DNA of 64,000 nt from an uncultured Bacillota bacterium (GTDB lineage: Bacteria > Bacillota > Clostridia > Peptostreptococcales > Anaerovoracaceae), in assembly GCA_958448635.1 (NCBI GenBank), contig CAUDEQ010000002.1:1-64000 (forward strand). Direction: 5' to 3'. The notes beneath the pieces were generated by a model. It saw only the letters and a program-made list of their open reading frames with translations, had not been told where the DNA came from and did no database searches. Within the stretch, counting starts at the first letter, position 1. Each line of letters opens with the position of its first letter. The position numbers and the translations under genes are program-made. Below are positions 34,674 through 43,731 of the stretch, piece by piece.

Positions 34674-35708
34674 ATGCTGCCGGATATTACGAAGAAAACA
34701 GAAGATAAGATAAGGGAAACGATAAAACAGAAAAAGCTTATCACATCAGGACAGCACATTGTTATCGGCCTTTCGGGAGGCCCCGATTCAGTGTGCCTTT
34801 TTAATGCGCTGATGTCCATGAAAGATGAGATGAAGCTCACAATACACCCTGTGCATGTCAACCATCTGTTCAGGCCGGGGGCTGCCGAGGAGGATCAGGC
34901 CTTCGTTGAGGAGCTGTGCAGAAAGAGAGGCCTGGAATGCAAAAGCTTTGTGGTGGACTGCAACAAGCTGGCTGCAGATACGGGAATGACGGGAGAAGAA
35001 GCAGGACGAAAGGCAAGATACGACGCCTTTTACAGCGTGGCTGAAAAAATAGCGCATAGCTGCCGTAAGGAGGACATCAGGATAGCGGTGGCTCAGAATG
35101 CCAATGACCAGGCGGAGACAGTGCTGTTCAGGCTGTTGAGAGGGACAGGAACGGACGGTCTTGCCGGCATAGCGTATGAGAGAGAGGAGCGCGGCTACAA
35201 GGTGATACGACCGCTGCTGGACGTCTACAGAGATGAGATAGAGCGATATTGCGACTATAACGGACTTAGGCCGAGGATAGATCACACCAATATGGAAACA
35301 ATCTATTCGAGAAACAAGATAAGAAACGAGCTGATTCCGTATATTGAGAAGGAATATAACGGCAATATCATGGAAAGCATGGTGCGCCTTGCCCGCATAG
35401 CGGCTGCCGACAAGGAATACATGTGGCAGCAGGCGGAGAAGGAATACAGGAGGCTGGCGACGGAAAACATCGAGGACAGAGTCGTCACCATGGAAAGAGA
35501 AAAGCTGGCTGCCCTCCACGAGGCGGTGCGCCACAGAGTGATGCTGAAGGCCTTTGCAGCCATAGGTCTGGAAAGCGACATTTCCGAGGAGCGTATAAAG
35601 GCTGCGGATAGCATAATAGAGAAGAAGCAGGGAGCCAAAACCGTGCAGTTTCCGAGAGGATACACGCTGACGGTGGCAAAAGGTGTAGTTATGGTAAAAT
35701 ATTTGTGA
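34674..35708 (+). CDS. tilS: tRNA(Ile)-lysidine synthase
   Basis: 344-residue N-type ATP pyrophosphatase adding lysine to C34 of the AUA-reading tRNA(Ile). The PP-loop IGLSGGPDSVCLF is at about 30-42, and PVHVNHLFRPGAAEEDQ and AVAQNANDQAETVLFRLLRGTG follow in family order. It is shorter than forms with two C-terminal domains. GGAAAGG is 6 nt before ATG 34674; a longer in-frame extension runs back into spoIIE and is rejected. AUA is used heavily in this genome, so the enzyme matters here. Confidence 0.92.
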   Translation: MLPDITKKTEDKIRETIKQKKLITSGQHIVIGLSGGPDSVCLFNALMSMKDEMKLTIHPVHVNHLFRPGAAEEDQAFVEELCRKRGLECKSFVVDCNKLAADTGMTGEEAGRKARYDAFYSVAEKIAHSCRKEDIRIAVAQNANDQAETVLFRLLRGTGTDGLAGIAYEREERGYKVIRPLLDVYRDEIERYCDYNGLRPRIDHTNMETIYSRNKIRNELIPYIEKEYNGNIMESMVRLARIAAADKEYMWQQAEKEYRRLATENIEDRVVTMEREKLAALHEAVRHRVMLKAFAAIGLESDISEERIKAADSIIEKKQGAKTVQFPRGYTLTVAKGVVMVKYL

Positions 35709-35736
35709 AAAACCAACAAAAGAGATTTGCCTGCTA

Positions 35737-35765
35737 TTGAATAAAATTGGTATATATGATAAAAT
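35737..35765 (+). promoter_or_regulatory. Promoter of ftsH
   Basis: TTGAAT (35737-35742), 17 bases, TAAAAT (35760-35765). Very close in sequence to the promoter at 27667. Confidence 0.6.
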
Positions 35766-35837
35766 AGTTCGATAAATTTGGTACATGGCAACAAAAAAAT
35801 AAGACATAATAAAAGGAGTAATTCAGGAGGAAAGAAA

Positions 35838-38111
35838 TTGAAAAGAAGTAAAGCCAAAAACATATGGATATATGTGATCATATTCGGCCTTGTGTTCGCC
35901 ATGGCATGGTTCTACAGCAGTGGAACTCCCGAGGAACAGAAGGAGATAAAGACCTCCACATTGGTTAAGCATCTGAAGCAGGACGAGGTTGAGGAGATCA
36001 ATGTTACGGAGACGAAGCTCACTGCCGAGCTGAAATCAGGGGACACGGTATATGCATATGTCAACAGCGCCGTGGATATGAGCTATATATACGAAATGTA
36101 TATAATGCCGAAGGTGGATGACGGTAAGCTGAAGCTGTCCAGCGACGAGCCTAAGAAGGAATCCATATTCCTCAGTCTGCTGCCTACGCTGATAATGATA
36201 GGTATCATGGTATTCTTCTTCGTCATGATAATGAATCAGAGCGGAGGCGGAGGAAAGGCAATGTCCTTTGGAAAGAGCAGGGCTAAGCTGCAGAAGGACG
36301 GCGATCTCAAGAAGATCACCTTCAAGGACGTTGCGGGTCTCAAGGAGGAAAAGGAGGAGCTTGAAGAAATCGTGGACTTCCTCAAGCACCCTATGAAATA
36401 CAATTCCCTGGGAGCAAGGATTCCAAAGGGAATTCTGTTGGTGGGTCCTCCGGGAACAGGTAAGACATATATTTCCAGAGCTACCGCAGGAGAAGCGGGA
36501 GTTCCGTTCTTCACAATATCAGGTTCGGACTTTGTTGAAATGTTCGTAGGTGTAGGTGCATCGAGAGTAAGAGACCTCTTCGAGCAAGCAAAGAAGAATG
36601 CACCATGCATCGTATTCATAGACGAGATAGATGCCGTTGGGCGTAAAAGAGGTGCAGGCCTCGGCGGCGGACACGATGAAAGAGAACAGACTCTCAACCA
36701 GCTGCTGGTGGAGATGGATGGATTCGCAGAAAATGCGGGGATCATCATACTGGCTGCAACCAACAGGCCTGACGTACTGGACCCTGCTCTGCTGAGACCG
36801 GGAAGATTCGACAGACAGATCGTCATAGGAATTCCTGACATAGTGGGAAGAGAAGAAATTTTCAAGGTACATTCGAGAAACAAGCCTCTGGCTGACGGAG
36901 TTAACCCGAAGGTTCTGGCCAGAAGAACGCCGGGCTTCTCACCTGCCGATATCGAAAACATGCTCAACGAAGCGGCGCTGCTCACAGCCAGAAGAAACGG
37001 CATGAAGATCAGGATGGAGGAAATTGAGGAGGCCATAACCAAGGTCATCGCAGGTCCTGAGAAGAAGAGCAGAGTCATCAGCGAAGAGGAAAGAAAGCTC
37101 ACAGCATATCATGAAGCGGGACATGCAGTGGTGGCTCACGTTCTGCCTAAGACGGATCCTGTACATCAGATAACCATAATTCCTAGAGGAAGAGCCGGCG
37201 GTTTCACTATGATCCTGCCGAAGGAAGATAAATATTACGGCACCAAGGAGACCATGAGAGAGCAGATAATACATCTGTTGGGTGGAAGAGTTGCCGAAAT
37301 GCTTACCCTGGATGATATAAGCACCGGAGCAAGCAACGATATACAGCGTGCCACTGATATAGCCAAGGAAATGGTGACAAAATACGGCTTCAGTGAAAAG
37401 ATGGGGCCTGTCAACTACAGTTCTTCAGATGAAGTCTTCCTCGGAAAAGACTTTTCGACGAGACAGAGCTATTCCGAGGGAACTGCTGCCAACATAGACG
37501 CCGAGGTCAAGGCCATCATAGATGAAGCTTTTGAAGCGGCCAAGAAGATTCTTACGGAGCATATGGATCAACTGACGGCTGTGGCAGAAGGACTCCTTGA
37601 GGTAGAAACTCTTGACCACGATCAGTTCGTGCAGCTTTACGACGGAGTAAAGACTCCTGCGGAGCTGGCGGCGGATTTCAGGGAAAAGACGGAGCAGAAG
37701 CGTGCCAAGGATCAGGAGGAAGCAGCAGAATCCGAAAAGCTCAGAAAGCGAGAGAAAAGACTGGCAAAGAAGCGTGAAATGGAGGAAACAGCCAAGGCCA
37801 TAAAGGATAAGGAAGGCAACGGCAAGTTTAAGCCAAGGCTTATGACATACAACGAGGTGACAAAGACGGCAGAGCCTTTTGATCCCGACAAGCTGGCCGG
37901 GGATGAGGAGTTTCCTGAAGACGAAGATATCAGAGATAAATACGATGATGAGGACCTCGAAGGCTGGGATGATGACGATATGCCGACGGAGGAGGAACTG
38001 GCTGTATATGATACTGACTACCTCAATGACGATGATGATTCGGTCGATGAGGAAGACGAAGCTGCGGCAGAGGATGAAGCCGGAGAAGAGGTCGATAAAG
38101 AAAGGAAGTAG
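35838..38111 (+). CDS. ftsH: ATP-dependent zinc metalloprotease FtsH
   Basis: 757 residues with a probable UUG start: AGGAGG (35825-35830) sits 7 nt before TTG 35838, and no ATG fits. Two transmembrane helices (about 10-27 and 115-137) flank an extracytoplasmic loop. The AAA+ domain has GPPGTGKT near 204, [11 protein letters not shown] and the SRH; the protease site HEAGH lies near 425. The C-terminus carries an acidic, lysine/glutamate-rich tail of about 120 residues beyond the usual end. No hpt gene lies between tilS and ftsH, unlike in Bacillus. It degrades membrane and regulatory proteins. Confidence 0.93.
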   Translation: MKRSKAKNIWIYVIIFGLVFAMAWFYSSGTPEEQKEIKTSTLVKHLKQDEVEEINVTETKLTAELKSGDTVYAYVNSAVDMSYIYEMYIMPKVDDGKLKLSSDEPKKESIFLSLLPTLIMIGIMVFFFVMIMNQSGGGGKAMSFGKSRAKLQKDGDLKKITFKDVAGLKEEKEELEEIVDFLKHPMKYNSLGARIPKGILLVGPPGTGKTYISRATAGEAGVPFFTISGSDFVEMFVGVGASRVRDLFEQAKKNAPCIVFIDEIDAVGRKRGAGLGGGHDEREQTLNQLLVEMDGFAENAGIIILAATNRPDVLDPALLRPGRFDRQIVIGIPDIVGREEIFKVHSRNKPLADGVNPKVLARRTPGFSPADIENMLNEAALLTARRNGMKIRMEEIEEAITKVIAGPEKKSRVISEEERKLTAYHEAGHAVVAHVLPKTDPVHQITIIPRGRAGGFTMILPKEDKYYGTKETMREQIIHLLGGRVAEMLTLDDISTGASNDIQRATDIAKEMVTKYGFSEKMGPVNYSSSDEVFLGKDFSTRQSYSEGTAANIDAEVKAIIDEAFEAAKKILTEHMDQLTAVAEGLLEVETLDHDQFVQLYDGVKTPAELAADFREKTEQKRAKDQEEAAESEKLRKREKRLAKKREMEETAKAIKDKEGNGKFKPRLMTYNEVTKTAEPFDPDKLAGDEEFPEDEDIRDKYDDEDLEGWDDDDMPTEEELAVYDTDYLNDDDDSVDEEDEAAAEDEAGEEVDKERK

Positions 38112-38113
38112 CC

Positions 38114-39682
38114 ATGAGAGTAACGGTTGCAGATTGTCTCAGCCTTGATGCCTTCAAGGGCGCAAGGGTGCTGACGGGGAAGCTGAATCTTTCAAATGAT
38201 GTCAAGGCGATTTCCGTTCTGGATGCCTGTACTGCAGAGGACATGGCGCTCAGAAGGGGAGATGACGCGGAAATACTTCTGACGGGATTTTTAGGTGTAA
38301 GGGACGATGTGGAAGCCCAGTGCGGCATCGTCAGTGCAGCTGCATCAGGCGGCTGTGCGGCTCTTGTCGTTTATTATGTAGGGAAGGCTGTAAAAAAGCT
38401 GGATTCCAGAGTCATGGAAACAGCCGACAAGGCCATGCTTCCTCTGATCGTGATGCCTGAGGAAGCGGAATATTCGCAGGCCATCACCGAGGTCATGGAC
38501 AAGGTTCTCTACGGGGATAATTTCAGCAACAGCCTCATAAGCAACACGGTATTTCATCTGCTGAATTTTGAGAAGCACAGCAATTTTCAGTCGGCGGTGA
38601 GAGAGGCGGCCATAAACAATGATTTCCAGCTGATAATCCTCAGCGAGGACTTCAATCCGATACTGACGGTGGAGACAAGGCATAAGGCGACCATAGCCGA
38701 TGCCATCAAGCTGGGGAAGGAGAGAAACGTCGAAAGCGACTCGAAGGTATACACCATGATAGACGTAAACGGCGTACTGACCTACTGGGGGCCGGTGACC
38801 ATCAACAACGACAAGTATTACATGTTCATCGTGGACAATGAGGATTCATACACGGCGGGCGAGATAACAAAGCTGGCGGAGATAATAGAGCTGGCCATGG
38901 GAATGTGGAAGTACACTCCTGAGAGAGATGCCAAGGCGGAATTCATAAAGGCGCTGATCCGCGGCAACAAGAGTCTGGCATATACGCTGAAGGATGAAGC
39001 CAAGATAAGCGGCGACGATATCCTGAGCGTGTTTTTCTCCAAGGGCATAGGACAGGATGTGGAGAGCCACATATTCGCAGAGTTCGAGAAGGAGGAAGAC
39101 CTGAACATCATGAAGATCACCGAGGGCGACGAGACCTACGGCATGATACTTACATACGATGAAGAGGGCTCGGATCCCGCCATAAGAAACAGCTGCGTGC
39201 AGCTTTTCAACAAAATGAAGGGAAACAAGAAGGCGAGGATTTTCCATGTGACGGGGCTCAACGGAATAGAAGGCGCCGGAGATGCATACAGGCTCATAAG
39301 CGAGAGCTGGTCGTTCGTACAGAGTGTATTCCCATACAAGAGGGTGTTCACAAAATACGAGCTGACGCTGGTGAGCAACTGCATCAACATACAGATACAG
39401 GGAGGCTTCGTAAAGAAGAATTATATAGAGCTTCTGGAGCCTTTCAAGGAGGCAGGCGAGAACAAGGGAAGACAGCTTCTGGAGACCCTTGAGACGTTTG
39501 TTCTGGACGCAGGCATGAACAGCGGCAAGACGGCTGAATTCATGGGAATACACACCAATACGGTGCAATACAGGCTTAAGAAGATAAATGAGATGCTGGG
39601 AGTGGAAATCACAGGCAACAGGGTTATTCCGGGGCTGACGATGGCTCTTGCGCTCAAACGGCTGGAAAGGGTGGTAAGCTGA
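38114..39682 (+). CDS. PucR-family transcriptional regulator (copy 3)
   Basis: 522 residues. N-terminal PucR sensor (TVADCLSLDAFKGARVLTG), a long middle region with GAF-like character (about 170-270) and a C-terminal PucR helix-turn-helix (NSGKTAEFMGIHTNTVQYRLKKI). AAAGGAAG precedes the ATG, which is 2 bases after the ftsH stop, so it is co-transcribed with ftsH and does not neighbour catabolic genes. It is longer than, and only distantly similar to, copies 1 and 2. Target genes are unknown; glyA follows directly. Confidence 0.85.
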   Translation: MRVTVADCLSLDAFKGARVLTGKLNLSNDVKAISVLDACTAEDMALRRGDDAEILLTGFLGVRDDVEAQCGIVSAAASGGCAALVVYYVGKAVKKLDSRVMETADKAMLPLIVMPEEAEYSQAITEVMDKVLYGDNFSNSLISNTVFHLLNFEKHSNFQSAVREAAINNDFQLIILSEDFNPILTVETRHKATIADAIKLGKERNVESDSKVYTMIDVNGVLTYWGPVTINNDKYYMFIVDNEDSYTAGEITKLAEIIELAMGMWKYTPERDAKAEFIKALIRGNKSLAYTLKDEAKISGDDILSVFFSKGIGQDVESHIFAEFEKEEDLNIMKITEGDETYGMILTYDEEGSDPAIRNSCVQLFNKMKGNKKARIFHVTGLNGIEGAGDAYRLISESWSFVQSVFPYKRVFTKYELTLVSNCINIQIQGGFVKKNYIELLEPFKEAGENKGRQLLETLETFVLDAGMNSGKTAEFMGIHTNTVQYRLKKINEMLGVEITGNRVIPGLTMALALKRLERVVS

Positions 39683-39732
39683 TAGATACAGCTGATGTAT
39701 CAGTAAATAAATATAGAAGGAGATGAGTTGAT

Positions 39733-40986
39733 ATGTACTTTAATTATCTGGAAAAGGCAGACCCGGAAATAACGGCTGCAATTAAACGTGAGATAAACAG
39801 GCAGGAGAACAAGATAGAAATGATAGCTTCCGAGAATTTCGTCAACTATGAGATCATGGAGGCGGCAGGAAGCGCATTGACCAATAAGTATGCCGAAGGA
39901 TATCCCGGCAAGAGATATTACGGCGGCTGCGAATTCGTAGATGAGGTAGAGACTCTTGCAATAGAGCGTGTGAAGGAGATCTTCGGAGCAGAGCATGCCA
40001 ATGTTCAGCCTCATTCGGGAGCAAATGCCAATACAGCCGTTTATCAGGCAGTGCTGGAATACGGAGATACGGTGTTGGGAATGGATCTTTCCAACGGCGG
40101 ACATCTCACTCACGGTTCTCCTGTGAATATTTCGGGAAGATCATATAACTTCATTTCCTACGGACTTGACCCTGAAACTGAGACCATCAACTTTGACAAC
40201 GTCAGAGAGCTGGCGCTGAAGCACAAGCCTAAGCTCATCGTAGCAGGCGCATCGGCTTATCCGAGGACGATCCACACAGACAAGTTCAGAGAAATCGCTG
40301 ATGAGGTTGGCGCACTTCTGATGGTGGACATGGCTCATATAGCGGGCCTTGTGGCGGCAGGCCTTCACCCTAATCCAATGGATCATGCACACATCGTTAC
40401 AAGCACGACGCACAAGACTCTGAGAGGACCGAGAGGCGGTATAATACTCTGCAACAAGGAATTTGCCAAGGCCATCGACAAGGCAGTCTTCCCGGGAACT
40501 CAGGGAGGACCGCTGATGCATATAATCGCAGCCAAGGCAGTATGCTTCAAGGAAGCGATGGAGCCTTCATTCAAGGATTACCAGCAGCAGGTTCTGAAAA
40601 ATGCCAAGGCGCTGGCGGAAGGGCTTACAACAAAGGGCTTCGAGCTTGTTTCGGGAGGAACCGACAATCACCTTATTCTGGTAAAGCTGGTAAACAAGGA
40701 CATAACAGGAAAGCTGGCAGAAAACCTGTTGGACGATGCCAATATAACCACTAACAAAAACACCATACCTAACGACCCTCAGAGCCCGTTTGTAACCAGT
40801 GGTCTGAGACTTGGAACTCCTGCCATGACCAGCAGAGGCTTCAAGGAGGACGATGTTGCCAAGGTTGCGGAAGCCATAGCGCTTGTTATCGACAGCAAGG
40901 GTGAAGAGGCTGAAATGGATAAGGCAAGGGCCATCGTAAGAGAGCTGACCGAAAGGTATCCGCTCTACAGTGATTTCAACGCTTGA
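39733..40986 (+). CDS. glyA: Serine hydroxymethyltransferase
   Basis: 417-residue PLP enzyme interconverting serine and glycine with tetrahydrofolate, feeding one-carbon units to purine synthesis. [28 protein letters not shown] is split across residues 34-60; the PLP lysine is in [14 protein letters not shown] near 225. AGGAGA precedes the ATG. It lies 50 bases after pucR3 and may share its transcript. No glycine riboswitch is seen in the short gap. Confidence 0.95.
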   Translation: MYFNYLEKADPEITAAIKREINRQENKIEMIASENFVNYEIMEAAGSALTNKYAEGYPGKRYYGGCEFVDEVETLAIERVKEIFGAEHANVQPHSGANANTAVYQAVLEYGDTVLGMDLSNGGHLTHGSPVNISGRSYNFISYGLDPETETINFDNVRELALKHKPKLIVAGASAYPRTIHTDKFREIADEVGALLMVDMAHIAGLVAAGLHPNPMDHAHIVTSTTHKTLRGPRGGIILCNKEFAKAIDKAVFPGTQGGPLMHIIAAKAVCFKEAMEPSFKDYQQQVLKNAKALAEGLTTKGFELVSGGTDNHLILVKLVNKDITGKLAENLLDDANITTNKNTIPNDPQSPFVTSGLRLGTPAMTSRGFKEDDVAKVAEAIALVIDSKGEEAEMDKARAIVRELTERYPLYSDFNA

Positions 40987-41025
40987 TGCCATATGCAAGA
41001 ATAATGTATACAAACAAAAACAAGA

Positions 41026-41054
41026 TTGCAAATTGAAATCACATGCTGTATAGT
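41026..41054 (+). promoter_or_regulatory. Promoter of the decarboxylase module
   Basis: TTGCAA (41026-41031), a 17-base spacer and TATAGT (41049-41054). The start would be near 41061, giving a leader of about 150 bases that contains element C. Confidence 0.6.
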
Positions 41055-41071
41055 GAGATTGGTATTTTATC

Positions 41072-41163
41072 GTGTAGGAAATACGGGGATTGTGGTATTT
41101 CCTGTATTTCAACAAAGTCTGCCGCTGAAGGGAAGTTTTGACGGCGTGATTTTGTGCTTACAC
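41072..41163 (+). ncRNA. Candidate structured leader element, copy C
   Basis: Closed by GTGTA (41072-41076) and TACAC (41159-41163). GAAATACGGG (41078-41087) can pair with CCTGTATTTC (41101-41110), or GGAAATAC (41077-41084) with GTATTTCC (41095-41102); these pairings exclude each other. A second stem uses GCCG/CGGC (41121-41124/41142-41145). The core matches copy B at 30 of 33 positions. It lies in the predicted leader of the carboxyltransferase gene, as a riboswitch-like element would. Ligand unknown. Confidence 0.45.
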
Positions 41164-41210
41164 ATATACAATGAAATATAATAACCAAATACTGTAAGGA
41201 GGAAGCATAG

Positions 41211-42758
41211 ATGAACAAGCTTGAACAGCTCCGTGAAAAAAAGGAAAAACTGTTACTGGGCGGCGGTGAAAAGAGAATTGAAGCTCAGCATGCAAAGGGC
41301 AAGCTGACTGCCAGAGAAAGACTGGACATCCTTTTTGATAAAGACAGCTTTGTCGAAATGGACGTATTCGTAAAACACAGATGCAGCAACTTCGGAATGG
41401 ATGAAAAAGAAATGCCGAGCGATGGCGTAGTTACAGGCTACGGTCAGGTAGACGGCAGACTTGTGTTCGCCTTTGCACAGGATTTCACTGTAAGCGGAGG
41501 CTCTCTCGGTGAATACCATGCAGAGAAAATAGTAAAGGTACAGAATATGGCTCTTAAGATGGGAGCTCCTGTGGTAGGACTTCAGGATTCCGGTGGAGCC
41601 AGAGTAGAGGAAGGTGTGGCAGCACTTTCAGGTTTCGGCAAGATATTCTACAACAACACGATTTCCTCCGGTGTTATACCTCAGATATCCGTGATCATGG
41701 GACCATGTGCCGGTGGTGCAGTTTATTCACCTGCCATAACCGATTACGTTTTCATGGTTGATCAGACAAGCCAGATGTTCATAACGGGACCTGAGGTAAT
41801 TAAGACGGTTACAGGCGAGGTGGTAACTGCAGAGCAGCTGGGTGGAGCAATGACTCACAACAGCATCAGCGGTGTGGCTCACTTTATCGGAAAGAACGAC
41901 GAGGAGACTCTCATGATGGTAAGAGAGCTGCTCAGCTACATGCCTTCCAATAATATGGAGACTGCGCCTGTATATGCATGCACAGATGATATTAACAGGA
42001 TGATCCCTGAGCTAAACGAGATTATTCCTGATAATCCTAATAAGGCCTACGACATGTATCAGGTCATAGCCAGCATAGCGGACGACGGCAAGTTCTTCGA
42101 TGTAATGCCTCATTTCGCTAAGAATATGATTACATGCTATATAAGAATGGACGGGGCAACGGTAGGCGTAATAGCCAACCAGCCTAAGGTGGGAGCAGGC
42201 TGTCTCGATATAGATGCTTCCGATAAAGCGGCCAGATTCATAAGAAGATGTGATGCCTTCAATATTCCTTTGCTGACAATTGAAGATGTTCCGGGCTTCC
42301 TTCCTGGAACAGGCCAGGAATACGGCGGCATCATCAGACACGGAGCCAAGATGCTCTACGCATATTGCGAAGCTACAGTTCCTAAGGTTACCGTTATCCT
42401 GAGAAAGGCATACGGCGGAGCATATATCGGAATGTGCAACAAGGAGCTGGGCGCCGACATGGTAATGGCATGGCCTACAGCTCAGATCGCAGTAATGGGA
42501 GCCTCCGGTGCAGTAAACATCATCTCCTCAGTCAAGAAGGAAATCAAGGAGGCTGACGATCCTGATGCATTGAGAGCAGAAAAAATCGCAGAATACGAGG
42601 AAAAATTCAACAACCCTTATGTGGCAGCAGGTCTGGGATATGTAGATGACGTTATCGAGCCTGCTACTACGAGACAGAGGATAATCAGTGCTCTCGACAT
42701 GCTGAGTACTAAGAGAGAATCATTGCCGGCCAAGAAGCACGGTAATATTCCGCTTTAG
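41211..42758 (+). CDS. mmdA: Acyl-CoA carboxyltransferase (methylmalonyl-CoA decarboxylase alpha-like)
   Basis: 515 residues of the carboxyltransferase fold shared by MmdA and propionyl-CoA carboxylase beta. Family blocks: KGKLTARERLDILFD, GGSLGEYHAEKI, LQDSGGARVEEGV, MGPCAGGAVYSPA, QPKVGAGCLDIDASDKAARFIR and VILRKAYGGAYIGM. It would move CO2 from an acyl-CoA to the biotin carrier encoded two genes on. AAGGAGG precedes the ATG. The next genes encode an OadG-like anchor and a biotin carrier, which favours a Na+-pumping decarboxylase over an ATP-dependent carboxylase. The acyl-CoA substrate is inferred. Confidence 0.85.
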   Translation: MNKLEQLREKKEKLLLGGGEKRIEAQHAKGKLTARERLDILFDKDSFVEMDVFVKHRCSNFGMDEKEMPSDGVVTGYGQVDGRLVFAFAQDFTVSGGSLGEYHAEKIVKVQNMALKMGAPVVGLQDSGGARVEEGVAALSGFGKIFYNNTISSGVIPQISVIMGPCAGGAVYSPAITDYVFMVDQTSQMFITGPEVIKTVTGEVVTAEQLGGAMTHNSISGVAHFIGKNDEETLMMVRELLSYMPSNNMETAPVYACTDDINRMIPELNEIIPDNPNKAYDMYQVIASIADDGKFFDVMPHFAKNMITCYIRMDGATVGVIANQPKVGAGCLDIDASDKAARFIRRCDAFNIPLLTIEDVPGFLPGTGQEYGGIIRHGAKMLYAYCEATVPKVTVILRKAYGGAYIGMCNKELGADMVMAWPTAQIAVMGASGAVNIISSVKKEIKEADDPDALRAEKIAEYEEKFNNPYVAAGLGYVDDVIEPATTRQRIISALDMLSTKRESLPAKKHGNIPL

Positions 42759-42768
42759 GAGGTGCGCC

Positions 42769-43182
42769 ATGGGTTTAATGGATAAATTTGCGGATCCCGC
42801 ATTATTTGAATCGCTGGGCTTCGGCGAAAAGATGACAGGCTCATTCATAACCATGCTTATGGGAATGGGAATAACATTTATAATACTTTGTCTGCTATGG
42901 GCTTTCGTAGCGATAATGGGAAAAATAATGAATACAGCGCAGAAGGGAGATAAGGCGTCAGCAAAGACAGAAGCCGCCGCCACGCCCTCAGCAGCAGCAG
43001 TAGCACAGCCAAAGACTGATGATGAAGTCATCAAGGCAGTTATTGCAGCAGCTATTGCTGCGTATCAGGGAAGCGGCGGAACCGGAAATCTGGTTGTGAG
43101 AAAGATAAGCAGAATCTCCGGGGAGACGACCCTTTGGACCAATGCAGCCAGAGAAGACTGCATAGCAAGCAGAAAATTCTGA
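42769..43182 (+). CDS. OadG-like decarboxylase membrane subunit
   Basis: 137 residues with one strong transmembrane helix (about 23-50), then an Ala/Lys-rich linker and a soluble end (DDEVIKAVIAAAIAAYQGS). This is the shape of the gamma/delta anchor subunit of Na+-translocating decarboxylases, which ties the carboxyltransferase to the membrane. AGGAGG sits before the ATG, 10 bases after the carboxyltransferase gene. Confidence 0.75.
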   Translation: MGLMDKFADPALFESLGFGEKMTGSFITMLMGMGITFIILCLLWAFVAIMGKIMNTAQKGDKASAKTEAAATPSAAAVAQPKTDDEVIKAVIAAAIAAYQGSGGTGNLVVRKISRISGETTLWTNAAREDCIASRKF

Positions 43183-43225
43183 TCGACAATAACGTAAATT
43201 ATATTATTGAAAGGAAACGGAAGAA

Positions 43226-43612
43226 ATGAAAAAGTATAATATTACTGTTAATGGAACGACATATGCAGTTGAAGTAGAAGAGGTTGGCGGCGCAGCATCA
43301 GCTGCACCTGCAGCACCGGCACCTGCAGCACCTGCAGCAGCGCCTGCAGCAGTGCCTGCACCTGCAGCACCGGCACCTGCAGCAGCTCCTGCCGGCGGAG
43401 CAGATTCTGTGACAGCACCTATGCCTGGAACAGTTCTGGACGTAAAGGTTGCTCCCGGACAGGCAGTTAATCCTGGAGACGTTCTGCTGATTCTCGAAGC
43501 CATGAAGATGGAAAACGAAATCACTGCAGTGGCAGCAGGAACAGTTGACACGGTTCCTGCAACTAAGGGCGCGGCTGTAAATGCAGGCGATGTGCTTGTT
43601 ACATTTAAATAA
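43226..43612 (+). CDS. Biotin carboxyl carrier subunit
   Basis: 128 residues: a short N-terminal strand ([17 protein letters not shown]), an Ala-Pro linker of about 40 residues, and a biotinyl domain with the acceptor lysine in EAMKMEN near residue 93. It carries CO2 as carboxybiotin. The linker is encoded by near-repeats of a CCTGCAGCA unit, so length variation between strains is likely. The beta membrane subunit that normally decarboxylates carboxybiotin and pumps Na+ is not encoded next; coaX follows instead. Confidence 0.9.
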   Translation: MKKYNITVNGTTYAVEVEEVGGAASAAPAAPAPAAPAAAPAAVPAPAAPAPAAAPAGGADSVTAPMPGTVLDVKVAPGQAVNPGDVLLILEAMKMENEITAVAAGTVDTVPATKGAAVNAGDVLVTFK

Positions 43613-43635
43613 AAAGCTTTAGATAAAAAAGTATT

Positions 43636-43688
43636 TTGGTTATTAAGATATTTATGATACAATAGGGACGGTTTTATTAAACCGTCTC
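43636..43688 (+). promoter_or_regulatory. coaX promoter with a 5'-end hairpin
   Basis: TTGGTT (43636-43641), 16 bases, TACAAT (43658-43663). A 10-bp stem GGGACGGTTT/AAACCGTCTC (43665-43674/43679-43688) begins about where transcription should start. It has no T run after it, so it is more likely an mRNA-stabilising end than a terminator. Confidence 0.5.
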
Positions 43689-43731
43689 TATGACGTTATG
43701 GCAATATTTACAGAGCAAAAGGAGAAGAACC

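Noticed and set aside
39683..39732. Glycine riboswitch before glyA
   Set aside because: The gap is 50 bases, too short for the aptamer, and has no matching core.
43204..43662. Ala/Pro-rich minus-strand frame
   Set aside because: It is the antisense of the biotin-carrier linker, whose repetitive codons keep several frames open.
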